Assembly (NCBI RefSeq): GCF_002926165.1
Contig: NZ_MAGP01000114.1
Span: 1 to 64,000 of the forward strand
Direction of reading: 5' to 3'
Length of the DNA stretch: 64,000 nt
From: Micromonospora chalcea
Lineage (GTDB): Bacteria; Actinomycetota; Actinomycetes; Mycobacteriales; Micromonosporaceae
Positions 39,056-48,339 of the stretch are shown in pieces. The notes below the pieces were generated by a model. The model ran no database searches, was not told the DNA's origin, and saw nothing but the letters and a program-made list of their open reading frames with translations. The stretch's first letter is position 1. Each line of letters starts with the position of its first letter. The position numbers and the translations under genes were made by a program.

Positions 39056-40540
39056 TCACCGGGCGTCCGCCAGCGTGGCCCGGACGCCGTGGCGTTCCAG
39101 CGCGGTGAGCCAGCCGGTCACGTCGGCGCGGAACTCGTCGTCGGCGGCCAGGTCGGGCGGGAACACCTCGCGCAGCGCGAAGACCGCGTCCACCACCCCG
39201 GCCGGGGTGTGCGCTCCGGCGGCGAGGGCGGCGCGCAGCCGGTCGGCGAGCGGGTCGTCCAGCGGCAGCGGCCGGCCGTCGTCGGCGTACCCGAGCAGGA
39301 ACCGCAGCCAGGCCGCCACCACGAGCGCGCTCCACCGCGCCGACCGGCCGGCCGCCCGCAGGTCGGCGACGGTGTGCAGCACCCGCTGCGGCAGCTTCTG
39401 CGAGCCGTCCATGGCGACCTGCGTCGTCCGGTACCGGATCGCGGGGTTGGCGAAGCGAGCGAGCACCTGCTCGCCGTAGGCGCTCACGTCGACGCCGGCC
39501 GGCGGGGTGAAGCTCGGCGTGATGTCCTCGGCGACCAGCCGCCGCAGCACCGCCTCCAGGTGCGGCAGCGTCAGCGCCTCGGCCACCGTCTCCGCGCCGG
39601 CCAGCGCCGCCAGGTACGCGGTGGCCGAGTGCACGCCGTTGAGGGCCCGCAGTTTCAGCCGCTCCCACGGGCCGGCGTCGTCGGTGAGCACCGCGCCGGA
39701 CCGCTCCCAGGCCGGTCGGCCGCCGGGGAAGTCGTCCTCGATCACCCACTGCGACCACGGTTCGGCGGCGATGGCCGCCAGGTCGGTCACGCCCAGCGCC
39801 CGGCGCGCGGTGTCCCGGGTCTCGTCGGTGGCGGCCGGCACGATCCGGTCGACCATGGTGCCGGGGCAGGTGACGGCGGTGAGCACCCGTTCGGCGCTCG
39901 CGTCCGGCACCCGGGCCAGCGCGAGGCACTGCTCCACCAGCCCGCGCAGACGGCGTCCGTTGGCGGGCAGGTTGTCGCAGCTCACCAGCGCGATCGGCCC
40001 GGCGTCGGCGGCGGCGCGGGCGAGCAGCCCGCGCACCAGCAGACCGGGCACGGTACGCGGGGGACGGCCGGTGGTGAGGTCGGCGGTCAGGTCCGCGTCC
40101 ACCGTCAGCGCTGCGGTCACCGGGTCGAGCCGGTACGCCTTCTCGGTCACCGTCAGCGTGACCACCCGGATCGCCGGGTCGGCGAGCAGGCCGACCACCG
40201 CGTCCGGGTCACTCGCGGCGTGCCGTACCCCGGCGAGCGCGCCGACCACCCGGGTGGCCGCGGCGTCGGGGGCGAGCGTGGTGACGCTGAACAGGCAGTC
40301 CTGCGCGGCCAGGGCGTCGACCACGTCGGTGCTGCGCGGCGCGACGCCGATGATGCCCCAGTCGCCGCCGGCCGCGCCGACCGCCGCCTCGGTGTGCACC
40401 GCCTGGTGGGCGCGGTGGAACGCGCCGACGCCGAGGTGGACGATGCCGGCCGGCACGGTGCCGGGGCGCAGCAGCGGCCGGGACTCCGGCGGCAGGTGGC
40501 GTAGCGTGGCCAGGCCGAGCGGGTCGGGGGTCAGCGCCAT
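39056..40540 (-). CDS. Mannitol-dehydrogenase-family reductase (UxuB/UxaB-like)
   Basis: 494-aa long-chain polyol dehydrogenase. IVHLGVGAFHRAHQAVHTEAA is the N-terminal NAD-binding block, VTLTVTEKAY follows, and SCDNLPANGRRL and VDRIVPAATDE are fructuronate-reductase-type motifs. The catalytic Lys is in KLRALNGVHSA. Family members reduce fructuronate or tagaturonate to mannonate or altronate. The ATG at 40540 overlaps the end of the enolase gene by 10 bp. Next to a UxaC-type isomerase this is the expected second step of uronate breakdown; which ketouronate is used cannot be told. Confidence 0.87.
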   Translation of the reverse strand: MALTPDPLGLATLRHLPPESRPLLRPGTVPAGIVHLGVGAFHRAHQAVHTEAAVGAAGGDWGIIGVAPRSTDVVDALAAQDCLFSVTTLAPDAAATRVVGALAGVRHAASDPDAVVGLLADPAIRVVTLTVTEKAYRLDPVTAALTVDADLTADLTTGRPPRTVPGLLVRGLLARAAADAGPIALVSCDNLPANGRRLRGLVEQCLALARVPDASAERVLTAVTCPGTMVDRIVPAATDETRDTARRALGVTDLAAIAAEPWSQWVIEDDFPGGRPAWERSGAVLTDDAGPWERLKLRALNGVHSATAYLAALAGAETVAEALTLPHLEAVLRRLVAEDITPSFTPPAGVDVSAYGEQVLARFANPAIRYRTTQVAMDGSQKLPQRVLHTVADLRAAGRSARWSALVVAAWLRFLLGYADDGRPLPLDDPLADRLRAALAAGAHTPAGVVDAVFALREVFPPDLAADDEFRADVTGWLTALERHGVRATLADAR

Positions 40541-41832
40541 GCCGGGCCGTCCGGGAAGCGGAACCGCGCGATCGACTCCGGGCGCATGGTGGAGCTGTAG
40601 CCGGGCACGGTGGGCACCAGGTAGCGCCCGCCCCGGGTGCGGACCGGGTCGGTGAAGTGCTCGTGCAGGTGGTCGACGTACTCGACCATGCGGCCGTCCA
40701 GGCTCGTGCCGACGCGCAGGTGGTCGAAGATCGCGAGGTGCTGCACGTACTCGCACAGGCCCACGCCGCCCGCGTGCGGGCAGACCGGCACGCCGAATTT
40801 CGCGGCCAGCAGCAGTTCGGCGAGCACCTCGTCCACGCCGCCGACGCGGCAGGCGTCGATCTGCATCACGCCGATCGCCTCGGCCTGGAGCAGCTGCTTG
40901 AAGATGACCTTGTTGGCGGCGACCTCGCCGGTGGCGACCCGGCAGCGTCCGCCGGTCAGCTCGGTGACCGCGCGGGCGATCCGGGCGTGGCCGAGCACGT
41001 CGTCGGCGTGCGTGGGCTCCTCGATCCAGTACGGGCCGACCTCGGCGAGCACGCCCATCGCGGCGATCGCCTCGTCCACGTCCCACACCTGGTTGGCGTC
41101 CATCATCAGCAGCGCGTCCGGGCCGATCTCGGCCCTGATGATCCGGGCCCGCCGCAGGTCGTCCTCGATCCGCCCGCCGACCTTCATCTTCATCGCGCGC
41201 CAGCCGGCGGCGTACGCGTCGCGGGTCAGCGCGCGCACCTGCTCGTCCGGGTAGCCGAGCCAGCCCACCGACGTGGTGTACGAGGGGAACCCGTCGCGTT
41301 CCAGCCCGGCGAGCCGGTCGGCCAGGCCGTCGCGTCCCTTGTCGAGGATGGCCGCCGCCTCGTCCGGGGTGAGCGCGTCGGTGATGTGGTGGAAGTCGAC
41401 AGTCGCGACCAGCTCGTCGGTGGGCATCTCGGCGAGGAAGCGCCACATCGGCTTGCCGGCGAGCTTGGCGCGCAGGTCCCAGACCGCGTTGACGAGCGCG
41501 CCGGTGGCCATGTGGATCACGCCCTTCTCCGGGCCCAGCCAGCGCAGCTGCACGTCGGCGGCCAGGGAGCGCCAGAACGCGACGGGTTCGGCGGCGATCT
41601 CGGCGACGGTGCGTCCCCGCACGTGGTGGGCGAGCGCGCGGACCGCCGCGCAGGTGATCTCGTTGCCCCGCCCGTTGGTGAACGTGAACCCGGTGCCGGT
41701 CGGCCCGCCGTCGGTGGTCAGCTCCACGTACGTGGCCGAGTAGTCGCCCCTGTTGATCGCGTCCGAGCCGTCGCCGCTGGCGGCGGTGGGGAAGCGCACG
41801 TCGTGCACCTCGACGTCGACGATCCTGGTCAT
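40531..41832 (-). CDS. Enolase-superfamily dehydratase, L-fuconate dehydratase type
   Basis: 433 aa. It follows L-fuconate dehydratase in detail: DGSDAINRGDYSATYVELTTD near the N-terminus, GFTFTNGRGNE and QLRWLGPEKGVIHMATGALVN. The catalytic set is Lys215-x-Lys217 (MKMKVGG), Asp245 (MMDAN), Glu271 (IEEP), Glu303 (TGEV) and His353 (CPHAGG). The start overlaps uxaC as ATGA. It would dehydrate an acid sugar to a 2-keto-3-deoxy sugar acid. L-fuconate is the family substrate, but no other fucose-pathway gene is visible; in this operon it may act on mannonate or altronate instead. Confidence 0.86.
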   Translation of the reverse strand: MTRIVDVEVHDVRFPTAASGDGSDAINRGDYSATYVELTTDGGPTGTGFTFTNGRGNEITCAAVRALAHHVRGRTVAEIAAEPVAFWRSLAADVQLRWLGPEKGVIHMATGALVNAVWDLRAKLAGKPMWRFLAEMPTDELVATVDFHHITDALTPDEAAAILDKGRDGLADRLAGLERDGFPSYTTSVGWLGYPDEQVRALTRDAYAAGWRAMKMKVGGRIEDDLRRARIIRAEIGPDALLMMDANQVWDVDEAIAAMGVLAEVGPYWIEEPTHADDVLGHARIARAVTELTGGRCRVATGEVAANKVIFKQLLQAEAIGVMQIDACRVGGVDEVLAELLLAAKFGVPVCPHAGGVGLCEYVQHLAIFDHLRVGTSLDGRMVEYVDHLHEHFTDPVRTRGGRYLVPTVPGYSSTMRPESIARFRFPDGPAWR

Positions 41833-43262
41833 GAAGGCCCACCTCCGAACTTGAAGACCTGCTTCGGCAGCCGGTACGCCAGGTCGACGATCGTCTCGGC
41901 GGCCTCGTCCCCGGTCATCCGGTGCTCGGCGACGAGGCGGGCGAGGAATCCGGCGTCGACCCGGCGGGCCACGTCGTGGCGTACCGGGATGGAGCAGAAC
42001 GCGCGGGTGTCGTCGACGAACCCGGCGGTGTTGTAGAAGCCGGCCGTCTCGGTGACCGCCTCGCGGAACCGGCGCAGCACCTCGGGGGAGTCCAGGAACC
42101 ACCAGGGCGCGCCGAGGCGCAGCGCCGCGTAGCCGCCGGCCAGGGGGGCGAGTTCCCTGGTGAACGTGTCCTCGTCGAGCGTGTAGAGCACCACTGTGAG
42201 CCGCGGGTCGTTGCCGTGCGCGTCCAGCAGCGGCGCGAGAGCGTGCACGTACTCGGTGGCCTGCGGCACGTCCCCGCCGACGTCGCGGCCGTGCCGGGCG
42301 TGCAGCCACCGGTTGTGGTTGCGCACCGCACCGGGGTGCAGCTGCATGACCAGGCCGTCGTCGAGCGACATCCGGGCGAACTCCAGCAGCATGTGCGCCC
42401 GGAACGCCTCCGCGTCGCCCGTGTCGGCCAGGCCGCGCCGGCCCCTGTCGAACAGGGCCTCGGCCTGCGCCGGACTGAGATCGAGGGTACGGGCGGTCGG
42501 GTGCCCGTGGTCGGTGGAGGTGGCCCCGGCGGCGGCGAACGCCTCCCGCCGGGCCCGCAGCGCGGCCAGGTATCCGGCGTACGTGCCGGTGTCCTCGCCG
42601 GAGACCTCGGCGAGCCGGTCCACGTTTGCCGCCCAGTTGCCGAACTCCATGTCCACCACGTCGTCGGGGCGGAACGTGGTGACCACCCGCCCGCCCGGCC
42701 CGCCCCAGCCGTCGGCGGCGAGCTTGGCGTGCCGGCCCAGGTCGTCCAGCGGCGACTCGGTGGTGGCGAGCACCTCGATGCCGAAGCGCTCGAACAGCGC
42801 CCGGGGCCGGAACCCCGGTTCGGCCAGGCGCGCCGCGAGCGCGTCGTAGACGGTGTCGGCGGTGGCCGGGCCCAGCGGCGTGTCGACGTCGAACACGTTG
42901 CGGAACGTCTGCTCCAGCCACAGGCGGGACGGGGTGCCGCGGAACAGGTGCCAGTGCGCGGCCAATCGCCGCCAGATGGTCCGCCCGTCGGTCTCCACCG
43001 GGCTGCCGTCGACGCTGGGCACGCCCAGGTCGGCCGGGGGTACGCCCTGGCTGAGCAGCATCCGGGTCAGGTAGTGGTCGGGTACGACGAGCAGCCGGGC
43101 CGGGTCGGGGAACGGCTGGTCCTCGGCCAGCAGCCCGGGGTCGACGTGCCCGTGCGGGGAGATGATCGGCTGCTGCGCGGCGAGCGCGTACAGCTCGCGG
43201 GCCAGGGCACGCAGGCCGGGCTCGGCGGGCAGCAGCAGATCGCTGGGGGAGATGATCGGCAC
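41829..43262 (-). CDS. uxaC: Uronate isomerase
   Basis: 477 aa, UxaC family of the amidohydrolase fold. ISPHGHVDPGLLAEDQPFPDPA is the hallmark opening, with YLTRMLLSQG, WRRLAAHWHLFRGTPSRLW, TTESPLDDL, LEFARMSLDDGLVMQLHPGAVRNHN and RAFCSIPVRHD. It interconverts glucuronate/fructuronate or galacturonate/tagaturonate. The start is GTG at 43262 with GAGGAG upstream, 17 bp after the Gfo/Idh gene; a much longer open frame upstream overlaps that gene and is not coding. It is the second gene of the leftward operon. Confidence 0.92.
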   Translation of the reverse strand: MPIISPSDLLLPAEPGLRALARELYALAAQQPIISPHGHVDPGLLAEDQPFPDPARLLVVPDHYLTRMLLSQGVPPADLGVPSVDGSPVETDGRTIWRRLAAHWHLFRGTPSRLWLEQTFRNVFDVDTPLGPATADTVYDALAARLAEPGFRPRALFERFGIEVLATTESPLDDLGRHAKLAADGWGGPGGRVVTTFRPDDVVDMEFGNWAANVDRLAEVSGEDTGTYAGYLAALRARREAFAAAGATSTDHGHPTARTLDLSPAQAEALFDRGRRGLADTGDAEAFRAHMLLEFARMSLDDGLVMQLHPGAVRNHNRWLHARHGRDVGGDVPQATEYVHALAPLLDAHGNDPRLTVVLYTLDEDTFTRELAPLAGGYAALRLGAPWWFLDSPEVLRRFREAVTETAGFYNTAGFVDDTRAFCSIPVRHDVARRVDAGFLARLVAEHRMTGDEAAETIVDLAYRLPKQVFKFGGGPS

Positions 43263-43279
43263 GGGGGCGGGCTCCTCGG

Positions 43280-44608
43280 TCAGGGCAGGGTGAGCAGGTC
43301 GGCGACCCGGGCGGGCGCGCCGGTCTCCAGCGAGCGGTTGGCGGCCAGGCCGGTGAGCAGCGCGAGCGCGCCGTCGCGGGCGGTGGCGGCCCGGCCGAGC
43401 GGGTCGGGTTCCCCGCCGAGCAGCACCCGGGTCATCCGGGTGTCCGCGCCGCCGTGTCCGCGCCGGGTCCAGCCGTCGACCGGGATCTGGACCGGTGGCG
43501 CCCAGAACGGGCGCAGCGTGAGCCGGGCCGCGCCCTGCTCCACCGCCGCCTCGTCGCCGTGCAGCGCCGCGCCCTTGAGTGCTCCGGCGACGGCCGGGCT
43601 GACGTGGTCGCTCTCGGTCACCTCCAGCTCCAGGCGGCCCCGGCTGCCGTTGACCATCACCCGGTAGCCCTCCCAGGGGGCGTACGCGGTCAGGTGGTAG
43701 GTCATGGTCGCGCCGGTGTCGTAGCGGGCGAGCACCGCGAGGTCGTCCTCGATGGTCACGCCGGGGGCGAAGACGTTGCGGTCGCGGTGGTAGCCGTCCT
43801 CGGCCTCGGCGTCGAGGTACAGCTCGCGCAGTCGCGGGTGGTCGGCCAGGCGCGGCGCGAACGGGTCGCCGTCGGCGGCGGGGGAGCCGTGCGCGCGGTC
43901 GTAGTCGCGGGCGTAGCCGTGCCGGCGGCCGTGGGCGCCGTAGAAGAACAACCTGCCGTACGCGTGCACCTCGATCGGGCGCGCGTCCAGCCACCAGTTG
44001 ACCAGGTCGAAGTGGTGGCCGGACTTGTGCACCAGCAGCCCGCCGGAGACGGACTTGTCGCGGTGCCAGCGGCGGAAGTAGTCGGCGCCGTGGCGCACGT
44101 CGAGCAGCCACTCGAAGTGCACCGACCCGATCTCGCCCACCGCGCCGTCGGCGAGCAGCCGCCGGACCTGCTCGTGCAGCGGGTTGTAGCGGTAGTTGAA
44201 CGCGACCGTGACGCGGCGGCCGGTCTCGGCGACCGCGTCCAGGATGCGCCGGCACCGTTCCGCGTCGACCGTCATGGGCTTCTCGACGATCACGTCGCAG
44301 CCGGCGCGCAGCGCCGCCGTCACGTACTCGTCGTGGGTGGCGTCCACGCTGGTCACCAGCGCCACGTCGACGCGTTCCTTGGCGAGCATGGTGGTGAAGT
44401 CGGTGGCGGCGTACGTGGGCACCGGCGACCGGCCCAGCTCGGCCAGCCAGCGGTTGTGCGCGTCCATCCTCCTCTGGTTGACGTCGGCGAACGCGACCAG
44501 CTCGGCGGTGTCGGCGTGGTCGAGCGCCAGGGCGCGGACGAACATCTCGGCGCGCGCCCCGGCGCCGACCAGGGCGTGGCGGACCCGTTCCCGGGCCGGT
44601 GGTGACAT
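43280..44608 (-). CDS. Gfo/Idh/MocA-family oxidoreductase (first gene of the uronate operon)
   Basis: 442 aa. ALVGAGARAEMFVRALAL is the dinucleotide-binding start; IVEKPMTVDAERC and VAFNYRYNPLHEQV follow, then GGLLVHKSGHHFDLVNWWL in the catalytic domain. Substrate unknown; the YDRAHG/RRHG region is typical of large actinobacterial members acting on sugars or sugar acids. ATG 44608 has GGGGAGG upstream. A 20-bp perfect dyad sits just before that, and the LacI gene is divergent. Confidence 0.86.
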   Translation of the reverse strand: MSPPARERVRHALVGAGARAEMFVRALALDHADTAELVAFADVNQRRMDAHNRWLAELGRSPVPTYAATDFTTMLAKERVDVALVTSVDATHDEYVTAALRAGCDVIVEKPMTVDAERCRRILDAVAETGRRVTVAFNYRYNPLHEQVRRLLADGAVGEIGSVHFEWLLDVRHGADYFRRWHRDKSVSGGLLVHKSGHHFDLVNWWLDARPIEVHAYGRLFFYGAHGRRHGYARDYDRAHGSPAADGDPFAPRLADHPRLRELYLDAEAEDGYHRDRNVFAPGVTIEDDLAVLARYDTGATMTYHLTAYAPWEGYRVMVNGSRGRLELEVTESDHVSPAVAGALKGAALHGDEAAVEQGAARLTLRPFWAPPVQIPVDGWTRRGHGGADTRMTRVLLGGEPDPLGRAATARDGALALLTGLAANRSLETGAPARVADLLTLP

Positions 44609-44630
44609 GACGTCGGCCTCCCCGGCAGTC

Positions 44631-44650
44631 GGCTGCAAAGGTTTGCAGCC
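44631..44650. promoter_or_regulatory. LacI-type operator at the leftward uronate operon
   Basis: GGCTGCAAA-GG-TTTGCAGCC, perfect 9-bp arms, beginning 22 bp upstream of the first gene's start. The TGCAAA...TTTGCA arms are typical of LacI/GalR-family sites. Control by the divergent LacI is inferred. Confidence 0.65.
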
Positions 44651-44775
44651 GAAGAAACCACGACGATGGATACGTCGTCAACGGATGACGGCCAAGCCGC
44701 CCTATCCATCCACATTGATGAGGTTTCGCGCGCCCACCGGGACCGTCGCCGCAATCGAGCCGCAACAATGGACCG

Positions 44776-44804
44776 TTGACACGGGCGCAACCGTTTGCAT
44801 TAAT
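44776..44804 (+). promoter_or_regulatory. lacI promoter with embedded operator half-palindrome
   Basis: TTGACA (44776-44781), 17-bp spacer, ATTAAT (44799-44804). Between them lies GCAACCGTTTGC (44787-44798), a near-palindrome similar to the operator at 44631. This arrangement would let the repressor block its own transcription. Confidence 0.6.
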
Positions 44805-44849
44805 GGGCGGCACCCGTGACCCCCACCACATCGGACGAGGGAGCCCGCC

Positions 44850-45896
44850 GTGCCAGCCACCATCCGGGACGTCGCCCGCGCCTCCGGTGTGCACATCTCC
44901 ACCGTGTCCCGTACGTTCTCGGCCCCGCACCTGGTCAACCCGGAGACCCGGGTCCGGGTGCTGGCCTGCGCGGAGGACCTCGGCTACCGGCCCAACCGGG
45001 CCGCCCGGGCCCTCATCACCGGCCGTACGCACAACATCGGCCTGATCGTGGCCGACATCGCCAACCCGTTCTTCCCGCCGCTGATCAAGGCGGCGGAGGG
45101 GCAGGCCCGGCACCGCGACTACCACGTGTTCGTGGCCGACACCAACGAGGACCCGGTCGCCGAGGAGGACCTGGTCCACGCGCTGGCCAAGCAGGTCGAC
45201 GGCGTGCTGCTGTGCAGCCCCCGGATGAGCAACAGCCTGATCGAGCAGGTCAGCCGCGAGGTCCCGGTGGTGGTGATAAACCGCCAGGTCGCCGGCCTGC
45301 CCTGCGTGATGATGGACGTCGGGCAGGGCGCCCGGGCCGCGATCGAGCACCTGCTCGGGCTCGGCCACCGCCGGATCGCGCTGCTCGGCGGCCCACGCGG
45401 CTCCTGGACCGCCCGGGAGATGCGCCGCGCCGCGACCGCCGCCGCCCGCAGCGGTTCAGCGGAGCTGACCGTCCTCGGACCCAACCAGCCCACCGAGACC
45501 GGCGGCGGCGCCCTGGCCGAACAGGTGCGCCGCAGCGGCGTCACCGCCGTGCTGGCCTACAACGACCTGATGGCGATCGGCCTGATCGAAGGGCTGGACG
45601 CGCTCGGGACGCGGGTGCCGCACGACGTGAGCGTGGTCGGCGTCGACGACATCGCGCTGAGCAGCATCACCCGCCCCAAGTTGACGACGGTGGCCACGCC
45701 GACCGCGGCCGCCGGCCGGACGGCCGTCGACATGCTGCTGCAACTCGACTCCGACGCGCCACGCGGCGCCCGGGGCCGGGGCGCGGCGGCCGGCGACCGT
45801 CGCACCACCGCACAGGTAATGCTCCAGACCGAACTGGTCGTCCGCGACTCGACCGGGCCCGTCCCCGCGCCCGGCCGGGACGGCACCGGGGCCTGA
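44850..45896 (+). CDS. LacI-family repressor of the uronate island
   Basis: 348 aa. HTH and hinge ATIRDVARASGVHISTVSRTFSAPHLVNPETR and YRPNRAARALITGRT, then NIGLIVADIANPFFPPLIKA of the sugar-binding domain, with VVGVDDIALSSITRPKLTTV late. A low-complexity Arg/Gly insert (about 305-325) precedes the C-terminus. GTG start at 44850 with GAGG-like sequence upstream. It sits between the two uronate operons. Its effector is likely a uronate or KDG-pathway intermediate, by inference. Confidence 0.92.
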   Translation: MPATIRDVARASGVHISTVSRTFSAPHLVNPETRVRVLACAEDLGYRPNRAARALITGRTHNIGLIVADIANPFFPPLIKAAEGQARHRDYHVFVADTNEDPVAEEDLVHALAKQVDGVLLCSPRMSNSLIEQVSREVPVVVINRQVAGLPCVMMDVGQGARAAIEHLLGLGHRRIALLGGPRGSWTAREMRRAATAAARSGSAELTVLGPNQPTETGGGALAEQVRRSGVTAVLAYNDLMAIGLIEGLDALGTRVPHDVSVVGVDDIALSSITRPKLTTVATPTAAAGRTAVDMLLQLDSDAPRGARGRGAAAGDRRTTAQVMLQTELVVRDSTGPVPAPGRDGTGA

Positions 45897-45903
45897 GCAG
45901 GTG

Positions 45904-45935
45904 GCCCGGGCCCGCACAGCACTGCGGACCCGGGC
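45904..45935 (+). terminator. Terminator or attenuator after lacI
   Basis: GCCCGGGCCCGCA (45904-45916) pairs with TGCGGACCCGGGC (45923-45935) with one mismatch, six-base loop, just after the lacI stop and before the importer operon. Confidence 0.6.
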
Positions 45936-45993
45936 GGCCCGTGGACGGCCGCCGGTGACGTCGTCGCCTCCCACAGCCGAGGAGTGAGCGCAG

Positions 45994-47337
45994 ATGCACC
46001 CCGCAACGTCCCCCACCGCCGGCGCACCCGCCGGGCGGCATCACCGTACCCCTCTGACCCGACGCCGACTCGTGCGCGGCCTGGCCGCCGTCGCGCTCGC
46101 CGTGCCCCTCGCCCTGGGCGCGGCCGGCTGCGGCGACGACGACGCCGGCGGCGACGGCGGCCCGGTCAAACTCTCCGTCTTCTGGTGGGGCGGTGAGGCC
46201 CGGGCCAAGCTCACCGAGGACGCCCTGGCCCTCTACACCAAGAAGCACCCGGACGTGACGTTCGAGAAGACCTGGCAGGCCAACCAGGGCTACTTCGACA
46301 AGCTCGCCACGCTCACCGCCGGCGGCAACCCGCCGGACCTGTTCCAGATCGACGACAACTACCTGGCCGAGTACGCCGGCCGCAGCACCACGCTCGACCT
46401 GGGCAGCTACCAGGACTCCGGCAAGCTCGACGTGTCGAAGTTCCCCAAGAGCCTGCTGGAGTACGGCGTGGTCGACGGCAAGCTCGCCGGGGTGGCCGCC
46501 GGGGAGAACACCCAGGGCCTGGTCTACAACAAGACGCTGCTGCAAAAGAACGGGCTGCCCGAGCCGACCACCGGGATGAGCTGGGAGGAGCACATCGCCT
46601 GGGCCGAGCAGGTGGCGAAGAAGACGAAGGTGCCCGGCACCCAGGACCCGAGCGCCGACTACAAGGCGCTCTGGGTGTGGCTGCGCCAGCAGGGCAAGGA
46701 CCTGTACAACGGCAAGGAGCTCGGCTTCACCGCCGAGGACGTGACGAAGTGGTTCGAGCTGTGGAAGGGCGCGCGGGACCGGGGCGCCACCCCGAAGCCT
46801 GACGTCATCCACGAGGGCAACTCCAGCGACATCACCAAGCAGCTGGTGGTCACCGGCAAGTCGGCCACCTCCTGGGTCTGGGTCAACCAGATGCCGGACC
46901 TGAAGAAGAACACCAAGGACGAGCTGGGCGTGGTCGCGTACCCGGGTGACCCGAGCGGGCAGTGGGCGCGCGCCTCGATGTACTGGTCGGTGTTCAAGGG
47001 CAGCAAGCACAAGGACGTCGCCGTCGACGTGATCAACTTCCTGAACAACGACCCGGAGGCGGTGGCGCTGCTCGGCACCGACCGTGGTCTGCCGTCGAAC
47101 ATGGATCTGCGCGCCAAGGTCAGCGAGACCGCCACCGACCCGGCCATGAAGCAGTCCATCCAGGTCGAGTCCGACCTGGCGCAGAAGTTCGGCGCCTCGC
47201 CCCAGGTGCCGATCAAGGGGCACAGCAAGGTCAAGTCCGAGCTGGTCAAGGCCGCCGAGAACGCCCAGTACGGCCGCGCCACCCCGGCTCAGGCGGCCGA
47301 GCAGTTCGTCACCGCCTGCAAGTCCGCGATCGCCTGA
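45994..47337 (+). CDS. Sugar-binding lipoprotein of a CUT1 ABC importer
   Basis: 447 aa, extracellular solute-binding protein family 1. A Arg-rich leader with TRRRLVRGLAAVALA and lipobox LGAAGC near residue 45-50 anchors it to the membrane. LSVFWWGGEARAKLTEDAL, KKHPDVTFEKTW and PDLFQIDDNYLAEYAG are typical sugar-binding openings. ATG 45994 is preceded by GAGGAG. First gene of a seven-gene operon ending with KDPG-aldolase-type enzyme, so its ligand is likely a uronate or uronide oligomer. Confidence 0.9.
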   Translation: MHPATSPTAGAPAGRHHRTPLTRRRLVRGLAAVALAVPLALGAAGCGDDDAGGDGGPVKLSVFWWGGEARAKLTEDALALYTKKHPDVTFEKTWQANQGYFDKLATLTAGGNPPDLFQIDDNYLAEYAGRSTTLDLGSYQDSGKLDVSKFPKSLLEYGVVDGKLAGVAAGENTQGLVYNKTLLQKNGLPEPTTGMSWEEHIAWAEQVAKKTKVPGTQDPSADYKALWVWLRQQGKDLYNGKELGFTAEDVTKWFELWKGARDRGATPKPDVIHEGNSSDITKQLVVTGKSATSWVWVNQMPDLKKNTKDELGVVAYPGDPSGQWARASMYWSVFKGSKHKDVAVDVINFLNNDPEAVALLGTDRGLPSNMDLRAKVSETATDPAMKQSIQVESDLAQKFGASPQVPIKGHSKVKSELVKAAENAQYGRATPAQAAEQFVTACKSAIA

Positions 47338-47358
47338 CCCCACGAAAGGACCGGTCCC

Positions 47359-48339
47359 GTGGCTGTCACCACGGCGCCCGGCCGGACCCCGCGCACCGGA
47401 CCGGCCGGCCCTCGCCCCACGCGGCGTCGGGCCGGCCGGGCCCGGCTCGGCGAGGGCCTGGCGGGGTACGTCTTCCTCTCGCCCTGGCTCATCGGACTGA
47501 TGGGCGTCACGGCGATCCCCATGCTGCTCTCGCTCTGGCTGAGCTTCACCGACTACGACATCCTCACGCCGCTGTCCGAGGTGCGGTGGGTGGGGCTGGC
47601 CAACTACGAGCGGATGTTCACCGCCGACCCGTCGTACTGGCACGCGGTGCGGGTCACGCTGACGTTCGCGCTGATCGCGGTGCCGCTGAAGCTGGCCGCC
47701 GCGCTCGGCGTGGCGCTGCTGCTCAACCGGGCCTGGCGCGGCGTCGGGCTGTTCCGCAGCCTGTTCTACCTGCCGTCGCTCCTCGGCGGCAGCGTCGCGC
47801 TGGCCATCGTCTGGGTCAACATGTTCAACCGGGACGGCGCGTTCAACTCGTTCCTCGCCCTGTTCGGCGTCGAGGGGCTGCCCTGGGTCAGCGACCCGGA
47901 CTGGGCGCTGGAGACGCTGATGGTGCTGGCGATCTGGCAGTTCGGCGCGCCCATGGTGATCTTCCTGGCCGGGCTCAAGCAGGTGCCCACCGAGCTGTAC
48001 GAGGCGGCGGCGGTGGACGGCGCCGGGGCGTGGCGGCGCTTCCGCGCGGTCACCCTGCCCATGCTCTCCCCGGTGATCTTCTTCAACCTGGTGCTGGAGA
48101 CCATCAACGGCTTCCAGGGCTTCACCGCCGCGTTCGTGCTCAGCAACGGCACCGGCGGCCCGGTCGACTCCACCCTGATGTACACGCTGAAGCTCTACAT
48201 CTCCGGCTTCACCGACCTGGAGATGGGCTACGCGTCGGCGATGGCGTGGGTGTTCCTGGTGGCGATCGGCGTGGTCACCGCCGTCTTCTTCAGCACCGGC
48301 CGGTTCTGGGTGCACTACTCGGACGGAGACGACTCATGA
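47359..48339 (+). CDS. CUT1 sugar ABC permease 1
   Basis: 326-aa permease (MalF-like). An Arg-rich tail precedes AGYVFLSPWLIGLMGVTAIPMLLSLWLSF and about six helices. The coupling motif is YEAAAVDGAGAWRRFRAVTLP. GTG start at 47359 with AAAGGA eight bases upstream. Its stop overlaps the second permease as ATGA. Confidence 0.92.
   Translation: MAVTTAPGRTPRTGPAGPRPTRRRAGRARLGEGLAGYVFLSPWLIGLMGVTAIPMLLSLWLSFTDYDILTPLSEVRWVGLANYERMFTADPSYWHAVRVTLTFALIAVPLKLAAALGVALLLNRAWRGVGLFRSLFYLPSLLGGSVALAIVWVNMFNRDGAFNSFLALFGVEGLPWVSDPDWALETLMVLAIWQFGAPMVIFLAGLKQVPTELYEAAAVDGAGAWRRFRAVTLPMLSPVIFFNLVLETINGFQGFTAAFVLSNGTGGPVDSTLMYTLKLYISGFTDLEMGYASAMAWVFLVAIGVVTAVFFSTGRFWVHYSDGDDS

Noticed and set aside
39056..41842. 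928-aa frame spanning reductase and enolase genes
   Set aside because: Only the part from 40540 downward codes for the reductase; the remainder is the enolase gene's shadow.
41829..45368. 1179-aa open frame on the minus strand
   Set aside because: Only its last 477 codons are UxaC; the rest overlaps the Gfo/Idh and lacI genes and has shadow composition.
45667..48315. 882-aa minus-strand frame opposite the sugar importer
   Set aside because: Shadow of the importer genes; His/Arg/Gly-rich with no motif.
46962..48335. Upstream extension of permease 2 frame
   Set aside because: It runs through the binding-protein and permease 1 genes; the ATG at 48336 with ATGA overlap is the real start.
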